From contig NZ_JAKIKY010000009.1 of the NCBI RefSeq assembly GCF_023349185.1, positions 124,001-188,000 on the forward strand: DNA of 64,000 nt. Direction: 5' to 3'. This stretch comes from Shewanella aquimarina. Lineage in GTDB: Bacteria > Pseudomonadota > Gammaproteobacteria > Enterobacterales > Shewanellaceae. Positions within the stretch are counted from its first letter, which is position 1; each line of letters opens with the position of its first letter. Below, in pieces: positions 51,011 through 61,871 of this stretch. The notes below the pieces were generated by a model. That model was not told the origin of the DNA, ran no database searches, and saw nothing but the letters and a program-made list of their open reading frames with translations. A program made the translations under genes and the position numbers.

Positions 51011-51916
51011 ATGTCTACACAGCAAACCCATCTTAAACAACTCGAGGCTGAATCGATTCAGATCATGCGGGAAGTTGCCGCAGAGTTTGAAAACCCTGTG
51101 ATGCTCTATTCCGTGGGTAAAGACTCTTCTGTGTTGCTACACCTGGCGCGCAAGGCCTTTTATCCTGGCAAAATTCCGTTTCCTTTACTGCATGTCGATA
51201 CCAACTGGAAGTTCAGGGAGATGATTGAATTTCGCGATCGCATGGCAAAGCAGTACGGTTTTGATCTCATAGTGCATAAAAACCCCCGTGGCCTGGAGAT
51301 GAATATCTCGCCCTTTACCCACGGCAGTGCCAAACATACGGATATCATGAAGACCGAAGGGCTTAAGCAAGCCCTCGATATGCACGGCTTCGATGCCGCT
51401 TTTGGTGGCGCGCGCCGCGATGAAGAGAAATCTCGTGCTAAGGAGCGGGTCTACTCGTTTCGTGACAGCAAGCACCGCTGGAATCCTAAGAACCAGCGCC
51501 CGGAGCTGTGGAATATCTACAACGGTAAGGTCGACAAGGGCGAGAGTATCCGTGTATTCCCGCTGTCTAACTGGACCGAGCTGGACATCTGGCAATATAT
51601 CTATTTGGAGAATATTGAGATCCCATCGCTTTATCTTGCCGAGCCGCGTCCTGTGGTGAAGCGCGATGGGACGTTAATCATGGTCGACGATGATCGCATG
51701 GAGCTTGAACCCGGTGAAACCGCAGAACATAAGATGGTGCGTTTTAGAACCTTGGGCTGTTATCCGCTGACCGGCGCCGTCGAATCTCAGGCGACAACCC
51801 TGCCGGAAATTATTCAAGAGATGCTGCTTTGTACCACCTCAGAGCGACAGGGGCGGGTGATCGATAACGACTCCGCCGGCTCGATGGAAAAGAAGAAGAT
51901 GGAAGGTTACTTCTAA
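51011..51916 (+). CDS. cysD: CysD, sulfate adenylyltransferase small subunit
   Basis: CysD and CysN together make APS from sulfate and ATP. The 301-residue CysD has the PP-loop motif [18 protein letters not shown] (a variant of SGGxDS), [17 protein letters not shown], and [12 protein letters not shown]. cysN follows after about 75 bp, then an SLC13-type transporter and cysC, one sulfate-activation operon. Use in cysteine synthesis is certain; use for sulfated polysaccharide is only possible. Confidence 0.97.
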   Translation: MSTQQTHLKQLEAESIQIMREVAAEFENPVMLYSVGKDSSVLLHLARKAFYPGKIPFPLLHVDTNWKFREMIEFRDRMAKQYGFDLIVHKNPRGLEMNISPFTHGSAKHTDIMKTEGLKQALDMHGFDAAFGGARRDEEKSRAKERVYSFRDSKHRWNPKNQRPELWNIYNGKVDKGESIRVFPLSNWTELDIWQYIYLENIEIPSLYLAEPRPVVKRDGTLIMVDDDRMELEPGETAEHKMVRFRTLGCYPLTGAVESQATTLPEIIQEMLLCTTSERQGRVIDNDSAGSMEKKKMEGYF

Positions 51917-51991
51917 CTCAAGGCTTTGAGGTTTTAAGCACCCACGGCCCATAGGCCAGGTACGCAGCAGATAACGAATACGAGAAACACC

Positions 51992-53401
51992 ATGACTACT
52001 GAAAACACATTATTGCAGACTGACATTGAAGGTTACCTAAAGCTTCACGAAAACAAAGATATGTTGCGTATCTTGACCTGTGGCAGCGTGGACGATGGTA
52101 AGTCGACCCTGATCGGACGCTTGTTGTTCGATAGCAAGATGATCTTCGAAGATCAGATGGCGGCCATTGAGAAAGATTCTAAGCGTTTTAACACCACAGA
52201 TGAGGCTTTTGACTTGGCCTTGCTGGTTGATGGTTTGCAGTCAGAACGAGAGCAGGGGATCACTATCGATGTGGCCTACCGCTATTTTGCCACCGAGCAG
52301 CGTAAATTCATCATTGCCGACACCCCAGGCCACGAGCAGTATACCCGCAACATGGCTACAGGCGCCTCAACCTCTGATCTGGCGATTATTCTGATCGACG
52401 CCCGTCACGGGGTGCAGGTACAGACCCGTCGTCACAGCTATATCTGCTCACAGCTTGGCATTAAGCATGTGATCATTGCCATCAATAAGATGGACGCCGT
52501 CGGCTATGACCAGGGTATCTATCAGGGGATCAAGAAGGCTTATCGTGAGTTTGCCAAAGATCTCGCCTTTACCGACGTGCGCTTTGTGCCGATCTCGGCG
52601 CTTAAGGGCGACAACGTGGTGAACGAAAGCGAGAACATGACCTGGTACCCGGGCTCAACGCTGATCAAACTGCTCAATACAGTTTCTGTGGAGCAGGACA
52701 GAAGCGAGTCATTCCGTTTCCAGGTGCAATATGTCAATCGTCCAAACCTCGACTTTAGAGGCTTCTGCGGCACGGTTGCGTCGGGTGAGATCCGTGTCGG
52801 CGATACGATTGCCGCCTTGCCATCAGGTAAAGAGAGCCGCATCAAGTCTATCGTCACCTTCGATGGTGAGCTTGAAAAAGCGGTGGCGGGGCAGGCAGTA
52901 ACCCTTACGCTCACCGATGAGATAGATATCAGCCGCGGTGACATGTTGGTGCGTCCTCACGATAAACCCAATTCGACCACTCATTTTGAGGCCGATGTGG
53001 TGTGGATGACTGAAGAACCCTTGTGTGTCGACCGAGAGTATGCGCTCAAGTTAGGCAGCAAGGCGGTATACGGTTATGCCGATGCCATCAATTACAAGGT
53101 GGATATCAATCACCTGACCCAGCATAGTACCCAGCAACTGGCGCTGAACGAGATGGGTAACTGTCACTTCTCGGTCACCGAGCCTGTGCAGTTTGATGCC
53201 TACGACGACAATCGTGCAACGGGCGCCTTTATCATCATCGACAGGCTCACCAATGTGACTGTGGGCGCGGGGATGATCCGCAAGGCGATCGATGCAGGCA
53301 AGGGCAAGCAACGTGAGATCTCCGCCTTCGAGCTTGAGATGAACGCCTTAGTGCGTAAGCATTTCCCGCACTGGGGTGTTAAGGATATCTCCAAGGCATA
53401 A
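51992..53401 (+). CDS. cysN: CysN, sulfate adenylyltransferase GTPase subunit
   Basis: CysN is the EF-Tu-like GTPase that drives APS synthesis by CysD. The 469-residue protein has the P-loop [31 protein letters not shown], and C-terminal beta-barrel domains. No fused CysC kinase domain is present: cysC is a separate gene downstream. Confidence 0.97.
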   Translation: MTTENTLLQTDIEGYLKLHENKDMLRILTCGSVDDGKSTLIGRLLFDSKMIFEDQMAAIEKDSKRFNTTDEAFDLALLVDGLQSEREQGITIDVAYRYFATEQRKFIIADTPGHEQYTRNMATGASTSDLAIILIDARHGVQVQTRRHSYICSQLGIKHVIIAINKMDAVGYDQGIYQGIKKAYREFAKDLAFTDVRFVPISALKGDNVVNESENMTWYPGSTLIKLLNTVSVEQDRSESFRFQVQYVNRPNLDFRGFCGTVASGEIRVGDTIAALPSGKESRIKSIVTFDGELEKAVAGQAVTLTLTDEIDISRGDMLVRPHDKPNSTTHFEADVVWMTEEPLCVDREYALKLGSKAVYGYADAINYKVDINHLTQHSTQQLALNEMGNCHFSVTEPVQFDAYDDNRATGAFIIIDRLTNVTVGAGMIRKAIDAGKGKQREISAFELEMNALVRKHFPHWGVKDISKA

Positions 53402-53466
53402 GCGAATCTAAACCGATGCTGCTCGCATTAGCGCAGCAGCATGATGCCGGATCAAGATAGGATACT

Positions 53467-55194
53467 ATGACATTTAACGCTTATCTCACCATTGCCATCT
53501 TTGTCGCGACTATCGCGGGCTTGGTGCGTTTTCAAAACCGGCCGGCGCTGGTATTTGGCGTGACCCTGCTGGTGTTGGTGGCGTTTAACCTGGTGACTAA
53601 AGAGCAGCTACTCTCCAGCATGTCGAATCCGGGTTTGGTCACCTTGGTGCTCTTGATCCTCTGCTCTTTTGCGCTGGAGAAGACCCGGCTATTGCGGGTC
53701 ATCGCCTCTAAGGTGATTGTGAGCGGTTATCGCACCACCTGGCTGCGTCTGTTTGGCATGACGGCGCTGAGCTCTGCCTTGCTCAACAATACAGCTGTGG
53801 TGGCCACCTTGTTGTCGCCGATCCGTAATAACCCCCATCATGTAGCAAGTAAGTTATTACTACCGCTTTCTTATGCGGCAATTCTGGGGGGCACACTGAC
53901 CCTGGTCGGTACCTCGACCAACTTAATCGTCAACAGTATGGTGATTGATGCATCAGGTCAGTCGCTCTCTTTCTTCTCTTTTACAGCCATAGGAGCCTTG
54001 CTGGTTGTGGGCTGCGGCCTGGTACTGCGTTTGGTGTCACGCTGGCTGCCCGATATCGCCCACCAGGAGACCTGCTCTAAAGGTTATTTCATCGATGCCA
54101 AGGTGGTCGAGGGCTCAGAGCTCATCGGCCGCTCGGTAGAAGATAATGGCCTGAGACATCTCGAATCGCTGTTCTTAGTTGAGGTGGTGCGAAACGGGCG
54201 CCTTATCAGTCCGGTCACGCCCACCGAGGTACTGCAACTCGACGACAGACTAATCTTCAGCGGCGATATCACTAAGGTGATGCAGCTCAGCCAGTTCTCA
54301 GGCCTTGAGATGTTTGCCGAAAAAAATGGTCTGCTCGACACTAACCTCACCGAAGTGGTGGTGAAACAGGAAAGTGTGCTGGTGGGCAAGACCATGAAGA
54401 AGGCAGGCTTTCGCGCCCTGTTTGACGCCGCTGCGGTGGCCATTCGCCGTGATGGCGAAGAGATCTCCGGTAAGCTCGGTGAGGTGCAGATTAAAGCCGG
54501 TGACTTTTTAGTGCTGGCGGTCGGTAAGGACTTCCTTACCCGCCACAACATCAGCAAGAACTTTATCGTGATCAGTGGTGTTGAGCCCGAGACACGTATC
54601 AACGGCAAGAAGGCCTGGATCTCCATCGGCGGTTTCGTGCTCACACTCGTCCTGGCCGCCACCGGTGTGGTGGAGATGCTGCAGGGGATGCTGCTATTAC
54701 TGGGTGTGTTGATCTTCAGCCAGTGCCTCAATGTTAACGAGGTGGTGCGCCGTTTCCCGGTGGATATCTGGCTGGTGGTCGCCTCGGCCATCTTACTCTC
54801 TCATGCCCTGGTCAATAGCGGGGTGGCAGAGATGGTTGCCAATTGGGTGGAGGGCACTGCGGACAAACAGCATCTGATGTTGGCCCTGCTGCTGGTTTAT
54901 TTGGCGACTTGGCTGATGACGGAGCTTATTACCAATAACGCCGCCGCGGCGCTGATGTTTCCCATCGCCTACAGCATTGCCCTGGGCTTCGGGGTCGATT
55001 TCCTGCCATTTGTGATGACGGTTGCTTTTGCCGCCAGTGGCAGCTTCATCAGCCCCTATGGCTATCAGACCAACCTCATGGTGTATAACGCAGGTCGCTA
55101 TCGCCTGATGGATTTTGTTAAGGTGGGCGTGCCCGTGAGCCTGACCTATGGTGCCATCGTCTTGCTGGCCGTACCTGTGTTCTTCCCGTTTTAG
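53467..55194 (+). CDS. SLC13-type transporter with RCK_C domains, probable sulfate importer
   Basis: A 575-residue divalent-anion:sodium symporter-type (DASS/SLC13) membrane protein. The N-terminal membrane half has the ALLNNTAVVATLL segment and GTSTNLIVNSMVI, and the C-terminal half has the LITNNAAAALMFP repeat. Two TrkA_C/RCK_C domains (about residues 205-285 and 295-380) are inserted between the halves. Its place between cysN and cysC argues for sulfate as substrate; this is inference from context. Confidence 0.88.
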   Translation: MTFNAYLTIAIFVATIAGLVRFQNRPALVFGVTLLVLVAFNLVTKEQLLSSMSNPGLVTLVLLILCSFALEKTRLLRVIASKVIVSGYRTTWLRLFGMTALSSALLNNTAVVATLLSPIRNNPHHVASKLLLPLSYAAILGGTLTLVGTSTNLIVNSMVIDASGQSLSFFSFTAIGALLVVGCGLVLRLVSRWLPDIAHQETCSKGYFIDAKVVEGSELIGRSVEDNGLRHLESLFLVEVVRNGRLISPVTPTEVLQLDDRLIFSGDITKVMQLSQFSGLEMFAEKNGLLDTNLTEVVVKQESVLVGKTMKKAGFRALFDAAAVAIRRDGEEISGKLGEVQIKAGDFLVLAVGKDFLTRHNISKNFIVISGVEPETRINGKKAWISIGGFVLTLVLAATGVVEMLQGMLLLLGVLIFSQCLNVNEVVRRFPVDIWLVVASAILLSHALVNSGVAEMVANWVEGTADKQHLMLALLLVYLATWLMTELITNNAAAALMFPIAYSIALGFGVDFLPFVMTVAFAASGSFISPYGYQTNLMVYNAGRYRLMDFVKVGVPVSLTYGAIVLLAVPVFFPF

Positions 55195-55256
55195 GCGATA
55201 GATGAGATACCTCATCTATGCCAATTGTTTTGCTGTTAACCTGTTAAGGAAAGCCG

Positions 55257-55892
55257 ATGTCCCCCTATAATACTGTCGATGTTCATGTTAAATCTAGCGA
55301 TGTTCAGTGGCATCAGGCCAGCGTATCTCATGAGGAGCGTGAGCAGGCCAACGGCCATCAGGGGGCCGTGCTCTGGTTTACCGGCCTGAGTGGTTCAGGC
55401 AAGTCGACTGTGGCTAATGCGGTCGATCGTCTGCTGCATGACAAGGGCTGTAAGACCTATGTGCTCGATGGCGATAATGTGCGCCATGGGCTCAATGGCG
55501 ATCTCGGGTTTTCCGATGAGGACAGGGTAGAGAACATTCGCCGTATCGGCGAGGTGGCCAAGTTGTTTGTCGATGCCGGGACTCTGGTGTCGACCGCCTT
55601 CATCTCGCCATTTGCCGCCGATCGTCAGCTGGTGAGAGATCTCTTGTCAGCTCATCAGTTTGTCGAGGTTTTTATCGATACGCCGCTGGCGGTGTGCGAG
55701 CAGCGCGATCCCAAGGGGCTCTACAAGAAGGCGCGCGCCGGAGAGATAAAACATTTCACCGGCATAGATTCGGCCTATGAGGCGCCAATGAGCCCAGAGG
55801 TGCACGTCAAGACCGCCGAGCAGTCTGTGGAGCAGTGCGCGCAGCAGGTGGTGGACTATCTCGCTCAGCAGGGGATATTGTCTATCGCCTAA
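55257..55892 (+). CDS. cysC: CysC, APS kinase
   Basis: CysC phosphorylates APS to PAPS. It is 211 residues with the Walker [46 protein letters not shown], and [20 protein letters not shown] good ribosome site (AAGGA) precedes the ATG. It is the last gene of the sulfate operon. Confidence 0.97.
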   Translation: MSPYNTVDVHVKSSDVQWHQASVSHEEREQANGHQGAVLWFTGLSGSGKSTVANAVDRLLHDKGCKTYVLDGDNVRHGLNGDLGFSDEDRVENIRRIGEVAKLFVDAGTLVSTAFISPFAADRQLVRDLLSAHQFVEVFIDTPLAVCEQRDPKGLYKKARAGEIKHFTGIDSAYEAPMSPEVHVKTAEQSVEQCAQQVVDYLAQQGILSIA

Positions 55893-55944
55893 GTCTTTGG
55901 GGCGGCGATGCAATAAGCCTGGCGCTTGTGTCATCCAATCTTAT

Positions 55945-55970
55945 ATGGCGCCGAAGCTACTCGGCGCCAT
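55945..55970. terminator. hairpin between convergent cysC and wzi-like genes
   Basis: ATGGCGCCGA pairs perfectly with TCGGCGCCAT around AGCTAC, in the 130-bp gap where two genes converge. No T run follows directly, so termination is likely but not certain. Confidence 0.55.
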
Positions 55971-56023
55971 AATCATCGACTCTTTTCCCCTATCCAAGCC
56001 CTTGCATTAACATAATTTTCGGT

Positions 56024-57490
56024 TTAGAAGCGCCTCTCCCACAGGGCATACAGGCTGGTGTCCCAGTCGTGACCGCCGTTATGGACAAACTGGCGATAAC
56101 TCACAGTGCCGCCGAGCTTGAGCGTGCCCTGTTGCCAGGGTCTGTGGTAGCTGGTATCGAACTGATAGACACGCTCATATTCACCGGGGGAGACGGGGTT
56201 GCCGCCGGTGTCATTGCCAGTGTCGATACCATCGGTGTTGAGCCTTAGCCAGCGCAGCTTATTGGTGATGCTGTGGCCGTCGCCCAGCTGGGTGATACCG
56301 CCGAGGACCAAGGTCTCTGAATCGTTATCATAGGTGCTGCCCAGACTCCTGCCGTAGTAGCGATAGCCACTCTGGTAGAAGCCATGCTCGTAAAGACAGT
56401 TATAGGCATTAGGGTCGATGCCACAGGCCACCTTGGTATCTGCATATTCGATAAAGACTCGTGTGTTAAGTCCTTGAAGCATGAAGTCTATGCCCCCCAA
56501 ATTGGCCGCATTGATCAGCTTGTTCTTGTCATGGTGATAGTCTTCATGGGTTCGCTCGAAGTAGATGCCATAGGGAATGCCGAAGGCGGTGTCGGACCAG
56601 CGAAAGTCATAACCCGCGAGCATATTTTCCTGGCCGTTATCTATCTCGTTTTCTGATTTCCCGCCGTTAAACAGACCATCCCACCAGTCACTTAGGCTGT
56701 TGCCATAACCCTCGCCGCCCCACTGCATGGTCCAAGAGAAGCCGACCTCCAGTTTTGAGATGGGTCTAAGTGTGCCACGGGCGCCCCAATGTTTGGCATC
56801 GGGTACGAAGCGGTCGCTCTCCATCTGGCTGAAGCTGGTGGTGAAGGTCCAGGGGCCTACCCAGCTTAGCCAAGGTGATTCGAAGGCGGCGCTGTTGTTA
56901 CGGCTCAAGGTAATGCCCGGCATAGGTCGGGCGTTGGTGGTCTGAAGCAGGCCCGTGTCCCAGCCCGGCCCCCAATATTTTTGCTGCGCACCGGCGCTGA
57001 TGATCCAGTTGCCCAGGCTGATGGCGGCGAAGCTGTTATCCAGTCGGCTGCTGTTACCATCTATGGGGTCTTGATGGTAGCTGGCCGAGAGGCGTCCGCT
57101 AAACCACTCCTTTGTGACCTCCAGATCCACCTTGGCTTCAGCCTTATCTCGATAATCATGACCAAAGCCCAAGAAGCGTGCGCTGTCTGTGGCAGCGCCC
57201 AGGCCGATACGGGTACTGACACCTCGATGGTCTCTGGCATAGGCGCTCATGACTCTGTCGTAGGCCGCCCCTTGAGCAGGGGAGAGGTCGGGCAACTGGG
57301 CGTTATCGAGATCTTGTTTGAGCCCCGCCCACATCAGGGGATAGGTGGTTACCGGCTGCTTAATCACCCCAGTATCGGCGAGCAGTTGAATGTCGGCGCG
57401 CAGGGGCAGGTCTGTCGGTTCTATCCACCAGGCGGCATAGGCCGAATGGCAGCTAATCAGTAGGAGGGGAACGGTTAGGTATCGCTTCAT
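56024..57490 (-). CDS. Wzi-family capsule assembly outer-membrane protein
   Basis: A 488-residue outer-membrane beta-barrel of the Wzi/CapA capsule assembly family. The signal peptide (MKRYLTVPLLLISCHSAYA) is followed by WWIEPTDLPLRADIQLLADTGV, the family N-terminus, then alternating aromatic beta-strands to a C-terminal Phe (LYALWERRF), as expected for barrel insertion. Wzi holds capsule at the surface; in this strain it could do so for the polymer made by the upstream locus. It lies apart from that locus, among sulfur genes. Confidence 0.85.
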   Translation of the reverse strand: MKRYLTVPLLLISCHSAYAAWWIEPTDLPLRADIQLLADTGVIKQPVTTYPLMWAGLKQDLDNAQLPDLSPAQGAAYDRVMSAYARDHRGVSTRIGLGAATDSARFLGFGHDYRDKAEAKVDLEVTKEWFSGRLSASYHQDPIDGNSSRLDNSFAAISLGNWIISAGAQQKYWGPGWDTGLLQTTNARPMPGITLSRNNSAAFESPWLSWVGPWTFTTSFSQMESDRFVPDAKHWGARGTLRPISKLEVGFSWTMQWGGEGYGNSLSDWWDGLFNGGKSENEIDNGQENMLAGYDFRWSDTAFGIPYGIYFERTHEDYHHDKNKLINAANLGGIDFMLQGLNTRVFIEYADTKVACGIDPNAYNCLYEHGFYQSGYRYYGRSLGSTYDNDSETLVLGGITQLGDGHSITNKLRWLRLNTDGIDTGNDTGGNPVSPGEYERVYQFDTSYHRPWQQGTLKLGGTVSYRQFVHNGGHDWDTSLYALWERRF

Positions 57491-57875
57491 CAGGTCATCT
57501 TTATCGGTTGAACTTTTGCGCGAATATTATGATTAATCGGCTAATTAACAAGGGAAATATCGATATGTGCTAAGTAAATCAAGTTGATTGGTTTCTTTGT
57601 GTTGCTGAGGTGACTTTTAGGTAACCTAAGGGTGAGTTCAGGGTGATGGATTTGCATGAGTATGAGGGTGAAAGGTTATCGGTTTGTAACTCGCTTTTCG
57701 GCTAGCTAACAAGCTTGGAGGAAAGTTGAATACGAATGCAAGGCGAGGGGAAAGGCTTTTCACCGCCGCGCCGCTAGCTTAGTATCTTTTACGAAAAGTA
57801 TGATCAAATTGTTATTAAATTCTTAGGCCCAGAGATGGCATACTAAGGCAATCTAGGGCGAAGAGAATTTATATT
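57491..57875. other. divergent intergenic region
   Basis: This 385-bp gap should hold the promoters of the Wzi-like gene (-) and cysQ (+). A 13-base palindrome TTAGGTAACCTAA lies at 57617-57629 and may be an operator. No gene is seen. Confidence 0.45.
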
Positions 57876-58673
57876 GTGAGTCATATATTTAAGCAAGAAT
57901 GGTTAGGTGAGTTGGTCGAGATTGCCAAGGCCGCGGGCGAGGCCATCATGCAGGTTTATGCCAGCGAACAGATGGATGTTCAGGCCAAGGCCGATGATAG
58001 CCCAGTGACTGCTGCCGATCTGGCCAGCCACAAGGTGATTGTCGAGGCGCTGGTTCGTTTGACTCCGGAGATCCCCGTGATGTCCGAAGAGGCCGCCGAT
58101 ATTCCCTGGGAGACCCGCAAACAGTGGCAGCAATATTGGCTGATCGATCCGCTGGATGGCACCAAGGAGTTCATCAAGCGTAACGGCGAATTTACCGTTA
58201 ACATCGCCTTTATCGACAAGGGGCGCGCCATGGCTGGTGTGGTCTATGCCCCCGTGCTGGACAAGTGTTATTACGGCGCCCTGCATCTCGGTGCCTGGCT
58301 GGCCAGTGCCGATGGGTTAACCGATTTGAACCAACTGGTTAGCGCGGCGCCGAGCGTTCCCAGGGTTGTCGGCAGTCGTTCCCATGTGAGCCCAGGCCTT
58401 GCAGCTTACCTTGAGACTTTAGGCGAGCATGAAATGACCAGCATCGGCAGTTCGTTAAAGTTTTGCCTATTGGCCGAGGGTAAGGCGGATATCTATCCGC
58501 GTCTCGGGCTCACCAGTGAGTGGGACACGGCGGCCGCGCAGGCGGTATTGGAGAGTGTCGGTGGCAAGGTGGTGAACGCCGATAACGGCCAGGTGCTGGA
58601 CTATAACCAGAAAGAAGCGATTTTAAATCCCTATTTTATCGCCACCGCAAAGCATTGGGGCGATAAGCAATAG
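57876..58673 (+). CDS. cysQ: CysQ, 3'(2'),5'-bisphosphate nucleotidase
   Basis: CysQ removes the 3'-phosphate from PAP, the waste of PAPS-dependent reactions. The 265-residue protein starts at GTG and has the inositol-monophosphatase-type motifs MSEEAADIP, WLIDPLDGTKEFIKRNGEFTVN and EWDTAAAQAVLESVGG. Its presence near cysDNC fits sulfur metabolism. Confidence 0.93.
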   Translation: MSHIFKQEWLGELVEIAKAAGEAIMQVYASEQMDVQAKADDSPVTAADLASHKVIVEALVRLTPEIPVMSEEAADIPWETRKQWQQYWLIDPLDGTKEFIKRNGEFTVNIAFIDKGRAMAGVVYAPVLDKCYYGALHLGAWLASADGLTDLNQLVSAAPSVPRVVGSRSHVSPGLAAYLETLGEHEMTSIGSSLKFCLLAEGKADIYPRLGLTSEWDTAAAQAVLESVGGKVVNADNGQVLDYNQKEAILNPYFIATAKHWGDKQ

Positions 58674-58857
58674 CATTCACAGTAAGTGAGCAACAATAGC
58701 GTAACAAGAACGTTTGAAAACAAGGCAGGTTTTTTCGATAAGTAGTTATTCTACAATCAAAAATACTAACGCAGTTATCGGACGTTTTAACAAGCTAGGA
58801 TGGTCAGCTATTTACTCGGATTGGTATTAGATAACGAGAAGAAGATTGGAGCAGAGT

Positions 58858-59748
58858 ATGATGAGAATGGGTGTAGACCTGGGGGGCACTAAGATTGAGC
58901 TGGTGGCCCTGAGTGAAGCCGGTAAGGAGCTGTTTAGGAAGCGGATCCCCACACCGCGTGAATATAATGCGACCCTGGATGCCATCGAATCGCTCGTCAA
59001 TGAGGCGGAAACTAGCCTGGGGCAGACAGGCAGTGTGGGCGTAGGTATTCCCGGCGTGATTTCCCCCTTCTCAGGCTTAGTTAAGAATGCCAACTCTACC
59101 TGGATCAACGGTCACCCCCTGGATCTGGATCTCGGTGCACGCCTTGAGCGCGAGGTGCGGGTGGCCAATGATGCCAACTGTTTCGCCGTTTCCGAGGCGA
59201 CAGATGGAGCAGCCGCAGGTAAGGGGTTGGTGTTTGGGGTGATCATAGGCACTGGCTGCGGCGGCGGTATCGCCATCAACGGCAAGGTACATGGTGGTGG
59301 CAATGGCATCGGTGGTGAGTGGGGCCATAATCCGCTGCCCTGGATGACGCCCGACGAGTTTAACTCGACCGAATGCTTCTGCGGCAACAAAGACTGCATC
59401 GAAACCTTTATCTCCGGCACCGGCTTTGTGCGCGACTATAAGGCCGCCGGTGGCGATGCTCCGAGCGGTATCGAAATCGCCCGTCGTATGGAGGAGGGCG
59501 AAGCATTGGCAACTGCGGCATTTGAGCGCTTTATCGACCGTTTGGCGCGCTCGCTGGCCCACATGATCAACATGCTCGACCCTGACATTATTGTTCTGGG
59601 CGGCGGCGTCTCAAATATTGACGCCATCTACCCGAGATTGCCCGAAGTCTTGTCAAAGTACGTGCTGGGCGGTGAATGCCGCACCCCCGTGGTGAAAAAC
59701 ATGTATGGGGGCTCATCCGGGGTTCGCGGCGCAGCCTGGCTCTGGTAA
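58858..59748 (+). CDS. mak: ROK-family fructokinase (Mak-like)
   Basis: A 296-residue ROK sugar kinase very like E. coli Mak (manno/fructokinase). It has [56 protein letters not shown], the zinc motif [18 protein letters not shown], and ends [14 protein letters not shown] at 58858 has GGAG six bases before; the TTG at 58846 is less likely. The probable reaction is phosphorylation of fructose. Confidence 0.9.
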   Translation: MMRMGVDLGGTKIELVALSEAGKELFRKRIPTPREYNATLDAIESLVNEAETSLGQTGSVGVGIPGVISPFSGLVKNANSTWINGHPLDLDLGARLEREVRVANDANCFAVSEATDGAAAGKGLVFGVIIGTGCGGGIAINGKVHGGGNGIGGEWGHNPLPWMTPDEFNSTECFCGNKDCIETFISGTGFVRDYKAAGGDAPSGIEIARRMEEGEALATAAFERFIDRLARSLAHMINMLDPDIIVLGGGVSNIDAIYPRLPEVLSKYVLGGECRTPVVKNMYGGSSGVRGAAWLW

Positions 59749-59838
59749 TGACTTTCTCTGCTAATGACTTCCTTGCAACCCTAGGTTACACTTGCCCCCA
59801 CTTTTCATTGGGGGCAAAGCATAGGGGCAAGGATAGCC

Positions 59839-60579
59839 ATGTTCTGGGTAAAAAAACTGATTTCACAACTCTTAATGCCGATCCCTCTGTCGGTATTTTG
59901 TCTGTTTATCTCGATTCTGATCCTGCGGCGCAGAAAGTTTGTTAAGGCGCTGATCACTCTCTCTTTTACCCTCTTGTTGCTGCTGAGCAGTCAATGGGGC
60001 AGTTATCAATTGACCGCATCGCTCGAAGGGCAATACCCAGTCAATAACGACCCGATTGAAAACGCCTGCGTGGTGATGGTGCTGGGCAGTGGTCATGACT
60101 CGACTATTGCCGATCGCGCCACCTTGCAACTCTCTGCCACGGCGCTGGCTCGTCTCACCGAAGGCGTGAGACAACTCAGCCTAGGCCAGGACTGTCAGCT
60201 AGTGGTCAGCGGCTGGGGCGGTAGCGACGAAGTGCCGCAGGCCCAGGTGATGGCTAATGCGGCGATGGAACTCGGGGTGAAGCCAGAGCAGATTATCCAG
60301 TTTCCGCTGGCCAAGGATACCCTGGAAGAGGCGGAGTTTCTCAAGTGGGAGATAGGTGAGAGGCCTTTTAGGCTGGTCACCTCGGCCACTCATCTGCCAA
60401 GAGCCATGATGATCTTCCATCTGGCAGGCATGAATCCTCAGGGGGCGCCGGCAGACTTTATCGCTCGGGGCGGCTACTGGTGGCAACTGGATGCCCGTAA
60501 TCTGTTAGCCTCCCAGCGTTCTATCCATGAATATTTGGGTCAGACCTGGCTAAAGATTAAATTTTCGCTGTCTGATTGA
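59839..60579 (+). CDS. elyC: ElyC/YdcF-like DUF218 envelope protein
   Basis: A 246-residue inner-membrane protein with two N-terminal membrane helices (about residues 12-28 and 36-54) and a DUF218 domain (VVMVLGSGHDSTIADRA, LVVSGWGGSDEVPQAQVM, SATHLPRAMMIFHLAG). Length and layout match ElyC, an envelope/undecaprenyl-phosphate-linked factor in E. coli. Confidence 0.85.
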   Translation: MFWVKKLISQLLMPIPLSVFCLFISILILRRRKFVKALITLSFTLLLLLSSQWGSYQLTASLEGQYPVNNDPIENACVVMVLGSGHDSTIADRATLQLSATALARLTEGVRQLSLGQDCQLVVSGWGGSDEVPQAQVMANAAMELGVKPEQIIQFPLAKDTLEEAEFLKWEIGERPFRLVTSATHLPRAMMIFHLAGMNPQGAPADFIARGGYWWQLDARNLLASQRSIHEYLGQTWLKIKFSLSD

Positions 60580-60636
60580 GTTGCCTAGCTTAGCGAGGCA
60601 TCAGCACAGAGGCGCTAAGGGCGCCTGGAGAAGTAC

Positions 60637-61314
60637 TTGGAGCGTATGGAGCAAGAATCTATCGTTATTCGCGCGGTAACCAAGCGTAACGCGCGCACCT
60701 TTACCCTGATTGGTGCCATCGCCTTGGTGTGTGCCCTGATGATGTTTGTCGCCTCCAGAGCCCTGATGGGACCAGGGATGGTCAGCTTCATCTTCGGCAT
60801 GATCTTTACCGTTCTCGGGATAGCCAAATGGATGCAACCCGAGGTGAGCATAGAGTTGAGGCCCAGGGGATTGGTGTATCACCATCATAGGGGGAGTATC
60901 TATCTTGAGTGGGATAACATTCAACGGGTCGATATCCCCCGCAGCATTCAGTCGTTTGATAGCCATGACCTGCCCTACATAGGTGTCAGGCTGAAATCCC
61001 TGTTGCCGCTTATCGACGATATTCCGCCCAGGCTGGCGACCGGGCTATTGAGCGAGCAGCGTCCGCTGCTGATCTCCTCCCTGAACCTAGATGGTGAGCT
61101 TGCGGACCTTGAGCACTATCTTAACTCAGAGTTCACGCCGATCACCCTAGAAGGCTGTGACTTGAGTGGGGTACAGGCAATGTTCGCCCGGCGCTGCATG
61201 CAGCTCAACGCCCAGCTTGGTTACCATGTTTACCTGCCGGAAGATTGTTTAGACAGATCGCCGCGGGAGTTTATTGCGCTGGTTCGGGAATATAAAAACA
61301 AGGCCACACAATAG
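60637..61314 (+). CDS. DUF2982 membrane protein
   Basis: A 225-residue protein of the DUF2982 family, function unknown. It has two N-terminal membrane helices (about residues 23-40 and 48-66), then a soluble domain starting YLEWDNIQRVDIPRS. TTG at 60637 has GGAG six bases before; ATG at 60646 is the alternative. Its stop lies within a hairpin. Confidence 0.8.
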   Translation: MERMEQESIVIRAVTKRNARTFTLIGAIALVCALMMFVASRALMGPGMVSFIFGMIFTVLGIAKWMQPEVSIELRPRGLVYHHHRGSIYLEWDNIQRVDIPRSIQSFDSHDLPYIGVRLKSLLPLIDDIPPRLATGLLSEQRPLLISSLNLDGELADLEHYLNSEFTPITLEGCDLSGVQAMFARRCMQLNAQLGYHVYLPEDCLDRSPREFIALVREYKNKATQ

Positions 61315-61323
61315 TGTGGCCTT
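61300..61323 (+). terminator. hairpin at the end of the DUF2982 gene
   Basis: AAGGCCACAC pairs perfectly with GTGTGGCCTT around AATA and includes the stop codon. A short T-rich stretch follows. It may end transcripts from both converging genes. Confidence 0.6.
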
Positions 61324-61391
61324 GTTAGCTTAACTTTTACCGAAATTAGATGTTACTGTAATCAGATGGGGCTTTACTCATCCGGCTCGTA

Positions 61392-61871
61392 TTAGGCTGA
61401 TTTAGTTAGCTCTTTAAAATAATTGTCGAGCTGAGACTCGGCCTCAGGCTCGGCATTGGTTTCGGTTTCAGATTTGGTGGCAGGTTTGGTACTAGTGTTA
61501 ATCACTTGGGTATCTGGTTCGCTGGCAAGCAGGGCGACCTCTTCTCGAACGCGCATACCGATAAACTGACCGCCTTCGAAGATCTCCATCGAGTTACAGG
61601 CGATCTCGCCCTCGACGCTGCCCGTGCTGGTGATGTTCAGCTTTTCACACTTCATCTTGCCCTTAAATGCACCAGAGACCTTAATCTCCTTACACTGCAG
61701 CTCGCCTTCGATATAGCCATCGACTTCGATAGTTAGCTTACCGGTAGCGCTGATCTTTCCCTGAAGCTCGCCGCCGATAAGAGCCTCTCCGGCAAAATGA
61801 GTTTCCCCTGATAATTTAGTCCCTTGCGCAATGAAGGTGAGACCTGCTTTGTTATTTTTCTTTCCAAACAT
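61392..61871 (-). CDS. bactofilin-like cytoskeletal protein
   Basis: A 159-residue bactofilin (DUF583): residues 10-115 are a right-handed beta-helix with repeating GxLxGxI-type turns (FAGEALIGGELQGKISATG, DGYIEGELQCKEIKVSG, TGSVEGEIACNSMEIFEG). The tail is acidic and low in complexity. Bactofilins form filaments that guide cell-shape or envelope machines. Confidence 0.9.
   Translation of the reverse strand: MFGKKNNKAGLTFIAQGTKLSGETHFAGEALIGGELQGKISATGKLTIEVDGYIEGELQCKEIKVSGAFKGKMKCEKLNITSTGSVEGEIACNSMEIFEGGQFIGMRVREEVALLASEPDTQVINTSTKPATKSETETNAEPEAESQLDNYFKELTKSA

Noticed and set aside
59872..60174. 100-codon minus-strand frame in elyC
   Set aside because: Shadow of a well-supported gene on the other strand; no family match.
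60217..60224. GGCGGTAG in elyC
   Set aside because: It encodes Gly-Gly-Ser in the conserved DUF218 domain and the following bases (CGAC) match only in part; chance is the simplest reading.
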